Assembly (NCBI GenBank): GCA_045614225.1
Contig: JAZLCO010000133.1
Coordinates: 1-54,639 of the forward strand
DNA: 54,639 bases
Source of the DNA: UBA9715 sp045614225
GTDB lineage: Bacteria; Actinomycetota; Coriobacteriia; Coriobacteriales; Eggerthellaceae
Reading direction: 5' to 3'
This document shows, piece by piece, positions 8,675 to 17,804 of this stretch. A program made the position numbers and the translations under genes. The notes under the pieces are model-generated. The model was given only the letters and a program-made list of their open reading frames with translations. It was not told where the DNA came from and made no database searches. Within the stretch, counting starts at the first letter, position 1. Each line of letters starts with the position of its first letter.

Positions 8675-9697
8675 ATGACGTTCACGGCATTGCAAATCCT
8701 CTGGTACTTCCTCATCTTCCTGCTCATCGGTGGCTATTTCGTTCTCGATGGTTTCGATCTGGGCGTCGGCGTGCTCTCGCCGTTCCTCGCCAAGAACGAG
8801 GAGGAACAAGACCTTCTCGGCCGTAGCATCGGGCCGGTGTGGGACGGCAACGAAGTGTGGTTGCTCACGGCTGGTGGTGCGCTGTTCGCAGCATTCGCAC
8901 CGGCGTATGCCACGACGTTCTCGGGTTTCTACCTCGCAGTCATGCTCGTGTTGTTCGGATTGATTCTCCGTGCCGTTGCACTCGAGTATGCGCACTACGA
9001 CCACAAATGGCGCAAGCTGTGGAACGCCTGCTTCTTCATCGGCTCGCTTCTGCCTGCGTTGCTGCTGGGCGTTGCGGTTGGCAACATCTACGCCGGCATT
9101 CCGATGGATGCTGCAGGCAATTATTCTGGTGTGCCACTGCTCGGTTTGATCACGCCCTTCACGCTGCTGTGCGGTGTCTTGGGGCTTGTCATGATGTGCG
9201 CAGCGGGCGCTGCCTGGGTTGCGCTCAAGGCGCCGGCCGATTCCGATTTGCGGAAACGCGCAGCGAAGATGCGCTTCATCTTGCAGGTCGTCGCCGTAGT
9301 GGTGTTCCTGCTCGTTTCGGCCTATGCAATCCTCGGCATCAAGCCGGCGATGGATCCGGCGCTGGGCGCTGTTCGTTGGCTGTGCGCCGCCCTGTTCGCT
9401 TTCAGCATGGTTGCCGCCATCGTGCTCGGCAACAACGACGAACGCGATCTGGCAGCCTTCATCTGCCAAAGCGTCGCTGCATTCGTGCTTGTGGCCTTGC
9501 TTGCCACGTCGATGTTCCCCAACTTCGTCGTTGCCACGCCTGAGAGCATCGGCGCAACCATCGACATCGCGAGTGCGGCTGCAGGCGATGTCACGTTGTT
9601 CTGGATGACAGGCATTGCATGCATCGGTGTGCCGCTCGTGCTCATTTACCACGTGTTCGTGTATCGCACGTTCCGCGGTCGTCTCGAGTTCGAATAG
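8675..9697 (+). CDS. cydB: Cytochrome bd oxidase subunit II
   Basis: About 340 residues with nine predicted membrane segments; the N-terminal LIGGYFVLDGFDLGVG and GPVWDGNEVWLLTAGGALFAAFP-like block are characteristic of CydB. It partners CydA. The ATG at 8675 lies one base after the cydA stop and is preceded by GGTGAG; an in-frame ATG at 8663 inside cydA has a ribosome site with no spacer and is less likely. Confidence 0.96.
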   Translation: MTFTALQILWYFLIFLLIGGYFVLDGFDLGVGVLSPFLAKNEEEQDLLGRSIGPVWDGNEVWLLTAGGALFAAFAPAYATTFSGFYLAVMLVLFGLILRAVALEYAHYDHKWRKLWNACFFIGSLLPALLLGVAVGNIYAGIPMDAAGNYSGVPLLGLITPFTLLCGVLGLVMMCAAGAAWVALKAPADSDLRKRAAKMRFILQVVAVVVFLLVSAYAILGIKPAMDPALGAVRWLCAALFAFSMVAAIVLGNNDERDLAAFICQSVAAFVLVALLATSMFPNFVVATPESIGATIDIASAAAGDVTLFWMTGIACIGVPLVLIYHVFVYRTFRGRLEFE

Positions 9698-9733
9698 CAA
9701 ATTGATTGCAAGGCGGTGTGATACAGTATCCCC

Positions 9734-10480
9734 ATGAGCATTCCCGAACTTCCATATCCAAGTCCAGAACCTAACTCGCCGCATGTCCCCGTGTGGGTTC
9801 CTTCGCAGCTGAAGGGCTCTGCCAAGCGCCGTGCCGATCGCACCATGCATCTTGAGGACGTTTCTCTTGGAGAAACCATTGCCAACGCCATATCAACCGG
9901 TGTAGGTGCTGCGCTGGCAATCGCTGCGCTCGTCATACTCATCGTCACGGCTGTGATGCATGGGGGAGGCGTGCGCCTGCTCGTGGCGCTTGCGTTTGCG
10001 GTGCCGATGCTGCTGGCGTTCCTCATGTCGACGCTCTATCACGCCATTCCCGCCGAGTTGCCTCGGGTCGTATTCCGCATTCTGGGCCACAGTTTCGTGT
10101 TCCTTTACATCGCCGGAGCCTATACGCCCTATTGCATGCTCATGCTGGCGGATGCCGGCGGTCCCATCTTGTGCGGTGTCGAATGGCTGCTGGCGTTTGT
10201 CGGCATCATGGTCGAGGCGTTGTGGGTTAATCGTCCACGCTGGCTCCAAATCGGGCTGTGCATCGTCATGGGTTGCATCGGCCTGCCCCTTGCGCCTGCG
10301 CTCGCAGCCGTTCTTGCCCCGGCTGGTATGGGCTTGCTCGTAGCGGCTGCTGCGTGCTTCGTTGCCGGCCTCGTGTTCTACATGTTCCGCCACATTCCCT
10401 ATCTGTGGTTCGTGTCTCACCTGCTCGTTCTGGGTGGGTCCGTGTGTCTGTTCCTATCAGTCGTACTCTTCGTTATCTAG
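9734..10480 (+). CDS. Hemolysin III / TrhA family membrane protein with altered metal site
   Basis: 248 residues; a hydrophilic 40-residue N-terminus, then seven membrane segments as in the hemolysin III/PAQR superfamily. The family STLYH motif is intact (residues about 96-100) and LGHSFVFLYIAGAYTPY matches the LDHSAIFLLIAGTYTPF block, but the usual Asp is Gly. In the last helix the expected H-x3-H reads W-F-V-S-H, so one His is lost. Two of four metal-site positions are therefore changed. The next gene starts 8 bases on, so it is probably cotranscribed with the CorC-type protein. The start could instead be a later ATG at 9845. Confidence 0.75.
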   Translation: MSIPELPYPSPEPNSPHVPVWVPSQLKGSAKRRADRTMHLEDVSLGETIANAISTGVGAALAIAALVILIVTAVMHGGGVRLLVALAFAVPMLLAFLMSTLYHAIPAELPRVVFRILGHSFVFLYIAGAYTPYCMLMLADAGGPILCGVEWLLAFVGIMVEALWVNRPRWLQIGLCIVMGCIGLPLAPALAAVLAPAGMGLLVAAAACFVAGLVFYMFRHIPYLWFVSHLLVLGGSVCLFLSVVLFVI

Positions 10481-10488
10481 GTGATCCG

Positions 10489-11328
10489 ATGTCCAAGGAA
10501 GGCGATAAACCAGCAGGTTTGCTCAGCGGTCTACGTGATGCATTCGGTCGTGGAAAGCGGCAAGTTTCCGAAGAAGAGATCATAGAGCTCGTTGGCGATG
10601 CCGACGAGTTGCTTGATGACGAGAAGCGCATGATCGGCGAGATTCTCTCGCTTGGCGAGCTCACTGCGGCCGATGTCATGCAACCACGCGTCGACATCAT
10701 CGCCGTTGAAGACGACGAGACAGTGCGCGCTGCGCTTGAGCGCATGAGGGGTACGGGCTACTCCCGGTTGCCGGTGTTCCACGAAGATCTCGACCGCATC
10801 GTTGGAATCGTGCGCTACAAGGACCTTATCCCCGCTGTGCTCGACGGCGAGACGGACGCTCCTGTGACGGAGTACATACGCGAAGCGCTTTTCGTCCCGG
10901 AGACGAAAGACCTGTTGCCGCTGCTTTCGGAGATGCAAACGAATAGGCAACAGATAGCGATCGTGGTCGACGAGTACGGCGGAACCGATGGTTTAATAAC
11001 CGTCGAGGACATCGTCGAGGAAATTGTGGGAGAGATTATCGACGAGACGGATGACGCTGTCCCGTTCGTAACCAACCTCACGGAGGACGAATGGCTCGTA
11101 GACGGTCGACTTCCTGTCGAGGAAGCGCGCGAGCTCGGTTGGCCAGTCGTTGAATCGGATCAGTACGACACCATCGCGGGATGGCTGCTCGACACGCTCG
11201 ATGCTGTTCCGCGAATCGGCGATGAACTCGTCGTCGACGGCTATCGGTTCAAAGTGCGTGCGATGCGCCGCCGTCGGATACAGGGGCTGCAGGTCAAACG
11301 ACTTTCGGATGCCGAAGCATCTGAGTGA
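10489..11328 (+). CDS. CorC/HlyC-type CBS-domain protein
   Basis: 279 residues: a short N-terminal segment, two CBS domains (VMQPRVDIIAVEDDETVRAAL; IAIVVDEYGGTDGLITVEDI) and a C-terminal CorC_HlyC transporter-associated domain (LVDGRLPVEEARELG). There is no membrane domain, so it is the soluble CorC-like type implicated in Mg/Co efflux control in other bacteria. The ATG at 10489 has AGGTGAT five bases upstream; the frame is open further upstream but that overlaps the previous gene. Pairing with a hemolysin-III-like gene suggests a small envelope/metal homeostasis operon. Confidence 0.9.
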   Translation: MSKEGDKPAGLLSGLRDAFGRGKRQVSEEEIIELVGDADELLDDEKRMIGEILSLGELTAADVMQPRVDIIAVEDDETVRAALERMRGTGYSRLPVFHEDLDRIVGIVRYKDLIPAVLDGETDAPVTEYIREALFVPETKDLLPLLSEMQTNRQQIAIVVDEYGGTDGLITVEDIVEEIVGEIIDETDDAVPFVTNLTEDEWLVDGRLPVEEARELGWPVVESDQYDTIAGWLLDTLDAVPRIGDELVVDGYRFKVRAMRRRRIQGLQVKRLSDAEASE

Positions 11329-11389
11329 ACGACCTGAGCGCAAGGCGATGTAAGCGAATTTCGCTTCGTAGAAAGCAAGAAGGGGTTGC

Positions 11390-12121
11390 GTGGCTGACAG
11401 ACAGCTATATCGTTCGCGCAACGCGGTTCTTGGAGGAGTCTGCGCTGGCATTGCCGAGCGAATCGATGCCGATGCAATCGTTGTGCGCATATTCGCCGTT
11501 CTGCTTTCGTGCGTCACGTTCGGCTTGGCGATAATCGCGTACGCCGTGCTGTGGGTGCGGTTGCCGCTCGAGCCTGAAGGCCCTGAGCCGTTCGAGGTCA
11601 TGCCAGAAAATGCCGAATCGAACGTGTTCGGAACGATTGTCTACCAAGAAGACGGGACAGTGCTCAGGAGCACCAGTCTCAATCAGTCGAATAACGAAGG
11701 GTTCCCCATCTTTGCTCGCCTTGCCGTGGCGGTGGGGCTCATGTTGTTGTTCCTCGTTGTTTCAATTAATGTATCCCCGCTCGTTCCCGGTACGCGATGG
11801 TGGCAGTTCTGGCCCCTCGCATTTATGATCGTGGGTTTGTTCCTGATGATCATGCCGGTGAAAAGCAAGTTCGAGGCGCTCTGGCATGCAGTCGGCATCC
11901 TCATCACCTCGGCGGCCGCCTTGTTGCTGCCCATCGTTCTCGAGATTGCGCCTCCCGATTCGATATCCGATGCTTTCGCAACGCTGTGGCCTCTCGCCGT
12001 TATGGCGCTTGTGATCTTCGTAATTGGAATCGCAACGAAAAAGGGCCTTGTTGTGATTACGGGGTCGGTCCTTTTTGCGATGTTCTGCTTGCTGACCCTC
12101 TATCTCTTTGCCTTGCCCTAA
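11390..12121 (+). CDS. PspC-domain membrane protein
   Basis: 243 residues from a GTG with an AAGAAGGGG ribosome site. The N-terminal domain LYRSRNAVLGGVCAGIAERIDAD...FGLAIIAYAVLWVRLP is a clear PspC (phage-shock) module with one long membrane helix. A charged linker and four more hydrophobic helices follow. In other bacteria PspC proteins sense envelope stress. No pspA is nearby. It is 61 bases downstream of the CorC-type gene and may be in the same unit. Confidence 0.85.
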   Translation: MADRQLYRSRNAVLGGVCAGIAERIDADAIVVRIFAVLLSCVTFGLAIIAYAVLWVRLPLEPEGPEPFEVMPENAESNVFGTIVYQEDGTVLRSTSLNQSNNEGFPIFARLAVAVGLMLLFLVVSINVSPLVPGTRWWQFWPLAFMIVGLFLMIMPVKSKFEALWHAVGILITSAAALLLPIVLEIAPPDSISDAFATLWPLAVMALVIFVIGIATKKGLVVITGSVLFAMFCLLTLYLFALP

Positions 12122-12369
12122 ACAGCTGAAGCGTCAAAGACGTTCGTAATTGGGTTTTGAACGACCGTTCGCCTTTGGCGATGGATTATGCACACTTGTC
12201 TCTTAGCCAATGTCATAGCAGTTGAACAGGCATGATGTAGTCAAATCCTCAAAAAGTCGAACAAAACGTGAATCGCGTCTCCACAAAAAATTGCATCGAA
12301 ATACCCTGCTACGCTAAAATATAACGCCCGCAGCGTTAGCGACGCTATCGCTGAGAAGGAATTTGAAAT
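12122..12369 (+). other. 248-base intergenic region
   Basis: This gap is noticeably more A/T-rich than its neighbours. Apart from the promoter at 12291-12320 and a small AGCGT/ACGCT hairpin near 12332, I see no gene, RNA or repeat in it. Confidence 0.5.
12291..12320 (+). promoter_or_regulatory. Sigma-70-type promoter for the secreted muramidase-like gene
   Basis: TTGCAT (12291-12296) and TAAAAT (12315-12320) are separated by 18 bases, about 50 bases upstream of the ATG at 12370. Confidence 0.6.
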
Positions 12370-13263
12370 ATGAGTCGGAAGCAGCCTAAACGAACAGCCG
12401 GCAAAATGGTGAAGACCGCCATCGCCGGCTTTTTTATTTTCGCTATCGTGGGTAGCGTTGGTCTCGGTGTGGCCTCAGCCGACCCAGACGACGAGCTCGC
12501 GCGTGCTGGCGCGTTCGGTTTCGACTCCACTACCAATGAATCCACACTGACTTCGCGGGCGACGAATGCCGCTATCACTACCGACTCTTCGAGCGGTGTC
12601 GTTCGCGAGCAATCGATGCTTGCGTCAACCTCTCAACGTAACGTTGATAGCGGCTTGAAGATGATTGACGCAAAGGAAAAAGCCGAGCAAGAGCGTATTG
12701 CCGCCGACAACATTGCCGTTTTCGAACGAGTCGAATCGAAGAAGGCCATGCAAGGTGTTGCGTCCACGCCGGCTCCCACAGCAGATGTCGTTGCTGATGT
12801 TCAGCCTGAAACCGTGGAAAAGCAGGCCGAGCCAGTTGAAACTGATGTCCAGGAAGAGCCGTTGATGGAATACAACCTTCCGGCAATCGATTGGTCAGTC
12901 GGTCGAGAGGCGTTTGTGGCTGAGTGGTCTGCACGTATCGATGCTTACCTAGCTGGTTCGCCGCTTTCCGGTTATGGTACTACGTTCGCCGAGGCCGCAT
13001 GGGAAAATGGCATTGATCCGCGCTGGTCGCCCGCCATCTCCAACACCGAGTCGGGCAAGGGCTCGGTTTGCTTCCTGCCGCATAATGCATGGGGTTGGGG
13101 CTCTTCCGCATGGGGCGATTGGGATACTGCGATCCGCGCGCATGTCGCTGGGTTGGCGAGCGGTTACGGATACAGCTTGACACCTGAAGGCGCTGCTATG
13201 TACTGTCCACCGCATGCCGCCGACTGGTACAACAAGACGCTCGCCCAAATGGCGTCCATCTAG
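12370..13263 (+). CDS. Secreted protein with lysozyme/glucosaminidase-like C-terminal domain
   Basis: 297 residues. A basic N-terminus and hydrophobic stretch (AIAGFFIFAIVGSVGLGVASAD) form a signal peptide or anchor. Residues about 40-165 are low-complexity Ala/Glu/Val/Pro-rich, probably a wall-spanning linker. The last 130 residues (FAEAAWENGIDPRWSPAISN, then TESGKG and HNAWGWG) match the glucosaminidase/transglycosylase fold, with Glu in NTESGKG as the likely catalytic acid. It should cut peptidoglycan outside the membrane. It has its own promoter at 12291. Confidence 0.75.
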   Translation: MSRKQPKRTAGKMVKTAIAGFFIFAIVGSVGLGVASADPDDELARAGAFGFDSTTNESTLTSRATNAAITTDSSSGVVREQSMLASTSQRNVDSGLKMIDAKEKAEQERIAADNIAVFERVESKKAMQGVASTPAPTADVVADVQPETVEKQAEPVETDVQEEPLMEYNLPAIDWSVGREAFVAEWSARIDAYLAGSPLSGYGTTFAEAAWENGIDPRWSPAISNTESGKGSVCFLPHNAWGWGSSAWGDWDTAIRAHVAGLASGYGYSLTPEGAAMYCPPHAADWYNKTLAQMASI

Positions 13264-13321
13264 GTCGTTGCGACCAAATCAACTACAATAATATGCGCTG
13301 AATTCCAAAGAAGGGAATGGT

Positions 13322-13981
13322 ATGCGTAATGTGATCGTGGTGGGATGCGGGCGCGTCGGTTCTCGCCTTGCGGGCATGTTGTCCGACAACGGAGCCAACG
13401 TTTGTGTTGTCGACATCAAAGCGGACGCATTCTCGAATCTCGGGCGTAATTTCAACGGCTCGACAGTGCAGGGTCTTGGATACGACGAAGACACCCTTGT
13501 CAAAGCTGGCATAGAAGACTGCGATGTCGTGGCGGCCGTCACCCAATCGGACAATGCCAACCTCATGACAACCGAGGTTGCGAGCCGTCTCTACAACGTC
13601 CCCCATGTTATTGCACGCTTGTACAATAGCGACCACGAGCGCGCTTACATGCAGTTGGGCATCGACTACGTGTGCGGCACGACTCTCGTTGCCGAGGAGG
13701 TGTTCAGCAAAGCGCTTTCAGGCCACGGCTCGCATTTGGACACATTTGGTGACTACGAGGTTTTGCGGTTTTCGCTCGACCTCTCGTGGAGAAACAACGA
13801 GCCGATTCACGTATACGAAATCGAGCGGAGCCATGACATTCGCATCATCGCATTCGAGCGCAAGGATGGTTCGGCTTCGTCCATTCCGTCAGGTGAGTCG
13901 ACATTGCATCATGGCGATTTGGTTCTCGCCTGCGTCAGGCACGATCTGATCGACGAGTTCAGCAAGTTCATTCAAGCTTAG
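13322..13981 (+). CDS. TrkA-type NAD-binding potassium regulator, first copy
   Basis: 219 residues with an N-terminal Rossmann RCK domain (IVVGCGRVGSRLAGML, acidic residue ending strand 2 in VVDIKADAF) and a C-terminal TrkA-C-like domain. It regulates gating of a Trk/Ktr potassium channel. With its neighbour it forms a tandem pair comparable to CeoB/CeoC of other Actinobacteria. The membrane subunit is not in the window. Confidence 0.9.
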   Translation: MRNVIVVGCGRVGSRLAGMLSDNGANVCVVDIKADAFSNLGRNFNGSTVQGLGYDEDTLVKAGIEDCDVVAAVTQSDNANLMTTEVASRLYNVPHVIARLYNSDHERAYMQLGIDYVCGTTLVAEEVFSKALSGHGSHLDTFGDYEVLRFSLDLSWRNNEPIHVYEIERSHDIRIIAFERKDGSASSIPSGESTLHHGDLVLACVRHDLIDEFSKFIQA

Positions 13982-13990
13982 GAGGCGACC

Positions 13991-14662
13991 GTGTATATCG
14001 TTATCACGGGAGGTGGCAAGGTCGGTGAATACCTGGCGACAGTTCTGCTCAAGAGCGGTAACGAAGTGGCCATCATCGAACGAAGCGCCGAGACAGCCGA
14101 TCGCCTGTCCATGATATTGCAGGGTCGTTATCTCATCATCAGGGGTGATGGATGCGACTCGAAGTACCAGGAAGATGCAGGCATCCGCAAGGCCGACGTG
14201 TTCGTTGCTGCAACCGGTCAGGACGACAACAACCTTGTGGCGTGCGAAATCGCTTCGCGAGTCTATGGCGTGCCGCGTACCATTGCGCGCGTCAACGCTC
14301 CGAAAAACCAACGTATCTTCCGCGCGCTCGGCATCGAGAGCATTTCATCGACCGAGATGATTGCAAACCTCATCGAAGAGGAAACGCTCATGGGCACCGT
14401 GGGCGTCGTTACGTCGCTCACGCATGGTAACGTGGTGCTCTCGGAAATCCCCGTTCCCCATATGAGCTTTCACGACAATGACGAAGGTGTCTCGGTCTAC
14501 GATATCGAGATGCCCGAGAACTCGATTATCGCCGCCGTTTCGACGAAAGACGACGTCCAGGTCGTTGGCGATGATACCGTGCTGTTCCCAGGCGACACCG
14601 CCATCGTGGTTGCAGATCGCGATCAGGTGCCCCACGTGCGCACGGTATTCAAGAACCTATAG
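13991..14662 (+). CDS. TrkA-type NAD-binding potassium regulator, second copy
   Basis: 223 residues from a GTG preceded by TAGGAGG that overlaps the end of the first copy. It has the Rossmann motif VITGGGKVGEYLATVLL, strand-2 acidic residue (IIERSAE), and a C-terminal TrkA-C domain (GVSVYDIEMPENSIIAAV). It is homologous to its neighbour, probably from an old duplication; the two RCK proteins likely form a hetero-ring on a TrkH/KtrB-type channel encoded elsewhere. Confidence 0.9.
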   Translation: MYIVITGGGKVGEYLATVLLKSGNEVAIIERSAETADRLSMILQGRYLIIRGDGCDSKYQEDAGIRKADVFVAATGQDDNNLVACEIASRVYGVPRTIARVNAPKNQRIFRALGIESISSTEMIANLIEEETLMGTVGVVTSLTHGNVVLSEIPVPHMSFHDNDEGVSVYDIEMPENSIIAAVSTKDDVQVVGDDTVLFPGDTAIVVADRDQVPHVRTVFKNL

Positions 14663-14730
14663 AAACGAGCCTTTCCGAAAGAGGGATTTACCCGGCAGAG
14701 GAGCAACATGCTGGGCAGGAAGGAGACATC

Positions 14731-16074
14731 ATGATTGGCCGTTACACTCGTCCCGAAATGGGTTCCATCTGGGAGATGCAAAACAAGTTCGAGATCTGGA
14801 AGGAAATCGAGGTGCTGGCATGCGAGGCCCAGGCCGAATTGGGTGCTTGCGGCATTACGAAGGAAGAAGCCGCCTGGATTCGTGAACATGCAGATTTCAC
14901 GGTAGAGCGCATCGACGAGATCGAGAAGGTGACGAACCACGATGTCATCGCTTTCCTCACCAACATGGCTGAGTACATCGATGCTGATATTCCCGAGGAC
15001 ATGGAGCCGCCAAGCCGTTGGGTGCATTACGGCATGACTTCGTCCGATCTGGGCGACATGGCGCTGTGCTACCAGATCACGCAGGCTTGTGACATCATCA
15101 TCGCCGACATCAAGCGGCTGGGGGAGGTGTGCAAGCGTCGCGCGTTCGAGTTCGAAGACACGCTGTGCGTCGGCCGCACGCACGGCATTTCTGCCGAACC
15201 CATGACGTTCGGCATGAAGTTCGGCAGTTGGGCCTGGATGCTCAAGCGCGATCTCATCCGTATGGAGCAGGCGCGCGAGATGATCGCAACGGGCGCTATC
15301 TCCGGCGCTGTCGGCTCATATTCGAGCATCGACCCGTTTGTCGAGAAGTACGTTTGCGAGAAACTGGGCCTCACGCCCGACCCGCTTTCAACGCAGGTCA
15401 TCGCGCGCGACCGTCACGCGCAGGTCATGACGACGTTGGCCACGGTGGCGTCTACGCTCGAAGCAATTGCCATGCAAGTGCGCTTGCTGCAGCAGACCGA
15501 CGTTATCGAAGCCGAAGAGCCGTTCAAGAAAGGCCAGAAGGGTTCGTCGGCCATGCCGCACAAGCGCAACCCCATCACGGTCGAGCGCGTTTGCGGTCTG
15601 TCACGTGTCGTGAAGGCCAACTCGCTTGTTGCTTTGGATGATGTGGCGCTCTGGTACGAGCGTGACATCAGCCACTCCGGCGCTGAGCGCGTTGCCTTGG
15701 CCGATAGCTTCATCGCTCTGGACTACATGTTCTACAAGATGCAGCCGCTGCTCGACGGGCTGTTCACCTATCCGGCCAAGATGGAGCACAACCTTTGGCG
15801 TACGCGCGGGCTCATCTTCAGCTCGAAGGTGCTGCTTGCGCTCGTTCAGACCGGCATCACGCGCGAGGACGCTTACGTTATCGTGCAACGCAATGCCATG
15901 CAGGTGTGGGAAGACATCCAGAACGCCGTTGACGGTCCGTCGTACCGTGAGCGCCTCGAAGCCGACCCCGATGCGAAGCTTACGGCCGAGCAGCTCGACG
16001 AGATCTTCGACCCATGGGCGTTCCTGACGCGCAAAGACGAGATTTTCGCTCGCTTGAAGGACATGGAGTTTTAG
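14731..16074 (+). CDS. purB: Adenylosuccinate lyase
   Basis: 447 residues. The fumarase-superfamily signature GSSAMPHKRNPI carries the catalytic Ser; HYGMTSSDLGD and GRTHGISAEPMTFG are further active-site segments. It catalyses two fumarate-releasing steps of purine synthesis. The ATG has GAAGGAG five bases upstream. purC lies 4 kb downstream, separated by two large repeats, an exported protein and a two-component system. Confidence 0.97.
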   Translation: MIGRYTRPEMGSIWEMQNKFEIWKEIEVLACEAQAELGACGITKEEAAWIREHADFTVERIDEIEKVTNHDVIAFLTNMAEYIDADIPEDMEPPSRWVHYGMTSSDLGDMALCYQITQACDIIIADIKRLGEVCKRRAFEFEDTLCVGRTHGISAEPMTFGMKFGSWAWMLKRDLIRMEQAREMIATGAISGAVGSYSSIDPFVEKYVCEKLGLTPDPLSTQVIARDRHAQVMTTLATVASTLEAIAMQVRLLQQTDVIEAEEPFKKGQKGSSAMPHKRNPITVERVCGLSRVVKANSLVALDDVALWYERDISHSGAERVALADSFIALDYMFYKMQPLLDGLFTYPAKMEHNLWRTRGLIFSSKVLLALVQTGITREDAYVIVQRNAMQVWEDIQNAVDGPSYRERLEADPDAKLTAEQLDEIFDPWAFLTRKDEIFARLKDMEF

Positions 16075-16096
16075 CAGCTCGTTTGTACAAGGTGGC

Positions 16097-16203
16097 CCCG
16101 TCCGCTCCGGCGGAGGGGCTTGCCTACAGCAGTTCAGCTAATCAAAGCTATTAATTAGACAGTGCTTCACAAGCGGCTTCGCCCCTCCGCCGGAGCGGGC
16201 GGG
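16097..16203 (+). repeat. Large inverted repeat, element A
   Basis: Arms of 23 bp (16097-16119 and 16181-16203) pair with a single G-T, enclosing a 61-base interior. The interior begins TTGCCTACAGC and ends AAGCGGCTTC. These boundaries recur in elements B and C while the arm sequence does not. It starts 22 bases after the purB stop and could end that transcript, but has no T-run. Confidence 0.85.
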
Positions 16204-16239
16204 AGCCGCTTGCGCTATACGACTTGGCTTATCGCGATG

Positions 16240-16337
16240 CGCCGAGCGTGGGCGGTGTGCGCCGCTTCCGCAGGCACCATTCTCTTTTTATTTAGATTAG
16301 CCGAGGAGCTGTAGGCGCACACCGCCCACGCTCGGCG
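16240..16337 (-). repeat. Large inverted repeat, element B
   Basis: Perfect 24-bp arms (16240-16263 and 16314-16337) enclose a 50-base interior. On the minus strand the interior reads CCTACAGC, then CTAATC, then GCCTGCGGAAGCGGC, matching elements A and C. It lies opposite in orientation to element A, 36 bases away, and 13 bases past the stop of the convergent gene at 16351. Confidence 0.85.
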
Positions 16338-16350
16338 TTCAACACCGCCG

Positions 16351-17661
16351 CTAAACCGCGGTCCAGACCTTTACGCGGCAAGTCTTAACAGGATCGCTGC
16401 CGACAGGGGAGTAGTCGATGTTCGTGTACGTCACGAACGTATCGTGGGTACCCGTTGAGGCGAGGTACTCGCCGTATGAGTCGGCGCCGTTGTCCACGTC
16501 GAACGCAAAGTATTTGCCGGCTTTGAGGTCGACGGCGCATACCGAATAGCTTGATTTCACGATGAACAGGTCCTTGCACCAAGCGGGGGGTGCAGTCGGT
16601 GTGCGCGCGAACCCAAACCATTTCGCGTTGTCGTAATCACCGTTCTGCGGCTTTTCCATGGGGGTGTACGTGCCCATGTTCTTGATCGCACCGCCGTAGT
16701 TGTAGATGTCGGAGAACGAGAACATGAAGCCGTTGCGCCCATATCCTGCCTCGAGTGGGTGCATCGCACCGGGCAGCGTGAGCGTATCGTCGACTTCGCC
16801 CGACGAAACATTCACGTTGGAAAGCTGGTAGTAGATGCTCGACGAATCGACGCGCGGAGTGATGACGACGGAATCTTCCGCAGCATACAATGGAGTGCCC
16901 ATACGACGTGCATTTTCGAGAACCGTTGTGGCTGACGGTGTGCCGATTGTCGCCTTCATCAAACGCGATGTGAGGCCTTGGTCGTTCGGAAGCTTCGGCA
17001 ATACCTGCCAGAGCGCCTTGTCGCCGACGGCAGCAATTGTTGGTGTGTCGTATGTCGCATCGCCCTCTTCGAGCTTGACAGGGTTTACAAGCGTGCCGTT
17101 TGAGAGAAGGGCGCTGTACACACGCCAGGTGCCCTCGAGCACATCCGCTTCGGTCCAGATGACTCCCTTCGAGGTGGCACGCACGTCGTAGACCTCGAAC
17201 CCTTCTTTCGAGCCAACGGCTTCCTCAAGAACCGTGGTGAGCGCGCCGCTTCCAAGCGAGAGGATGCCGATTTGCGTAAGGGGTTTTCCCGTTTCGGTGG
17301 GAAGCAGGCAGGCTGCAACCTGGTCATCGTTGGCCCACACGAGCGTACCGTATGGCAAGTCGAATTCACCGATTTGCGAAACCATGCCATCAGGGGAGTC
17401 GAGCACTTCGAGGTCGGTGAGAGGCGTGAGCGCATCGTCGGGAGCATCGAGGTAGGTGATCTCGTTGTCATCCGAATGCGCGCCGGCGACTGCGGCTCCC
17501 ACGCCAACAACTGCGACGGCTCCGACTCCAATTGCACCATAGAGAAAGCGCCGACGCGTGACGAGGACTTGCTCGTTCTTGAGGTCGGTTGCGGATAGTT
17601 CGACCTTTGGGCTCTCGGTCGACTTTACGCGAGTGGTGTTGCGGGGTGTTTGGGTGCTCAT
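16351..17661 (-). CDS. Tat-exported beta-propeller-like protein
   Basis: 436 residues. After a 35-residue hydrophilic leader comes a twin-arginine signal, VTRRRFLYGAIGVGAVAVVG, and then a long domain of repeated beta-strand units with Gly/Asp turns (GTLVWANDDQVAACLLP; GVIWTEADVLEGTWRVYSALL; DKALWQVLP), which look like propeller blades. Export across the membrane, perhaps remaining anchored, is likely. I do not recognise a specific function. It is transcribed away from the two-component system at 17805, whose control region it shares. Confidence 0.7.
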   Translation of the reverse strand: MSTQTPRNTTRVKSTESPKVELSATDLKNEQVLVTRRRFLYGAIGVGAVAVVGVGAAVAGAHSDDNEITYLDAPDDALTPLTDLEVLDSPDGMVSQIGEFDLPYGTLVWANDDQVAACLLPTETGKPLTQIGILSLGSGALTTVLEEAVGSKEGFEVYDVRATSKGVIWTEADVLEGTWRVYSALLSNGTLVNPVKLEEGDATYDTPTIAAVGDKALWQVLPKLPNDQGLTSRLMKATIGTPSATTVLENARRMGTPLYAAEDSVVITPRVDSSSIYYQLSNVNVSSGEVDDTLTLPGAMHPLEAGYGRNGFMFSFSDIYNYGGAIKNMGTYTPMEKPQNGDYDNAKWFGFARTPTAPPAWCKDLFIVKSSYSVCAVDLKAGKYFAFDVDNGADSYGEYLASTGTHDTFVTYTNIDYSPVGSDPVKTCRVKVWTAV

Positions 17662-17804
17662 GATGCCGAATTATATGCCAGTTCGGCAGTTGCAAGATAA
17701 CCCTTCAGTCACAAATGATAGAATTAACTCCAAATACAAACAGTCGCTCCATCGTGTGGGCGTACTATAAACGAAACAGATTCGAACACGAAAGAGGTAA
17801 TGAA

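Noticed and set aside
12332..12346. AGCGT/ACGCT mini-palindrome in the leader of the secreted muramidase-like gene
   Set aside because: Five base pairs are too few to support a terminator or operator.
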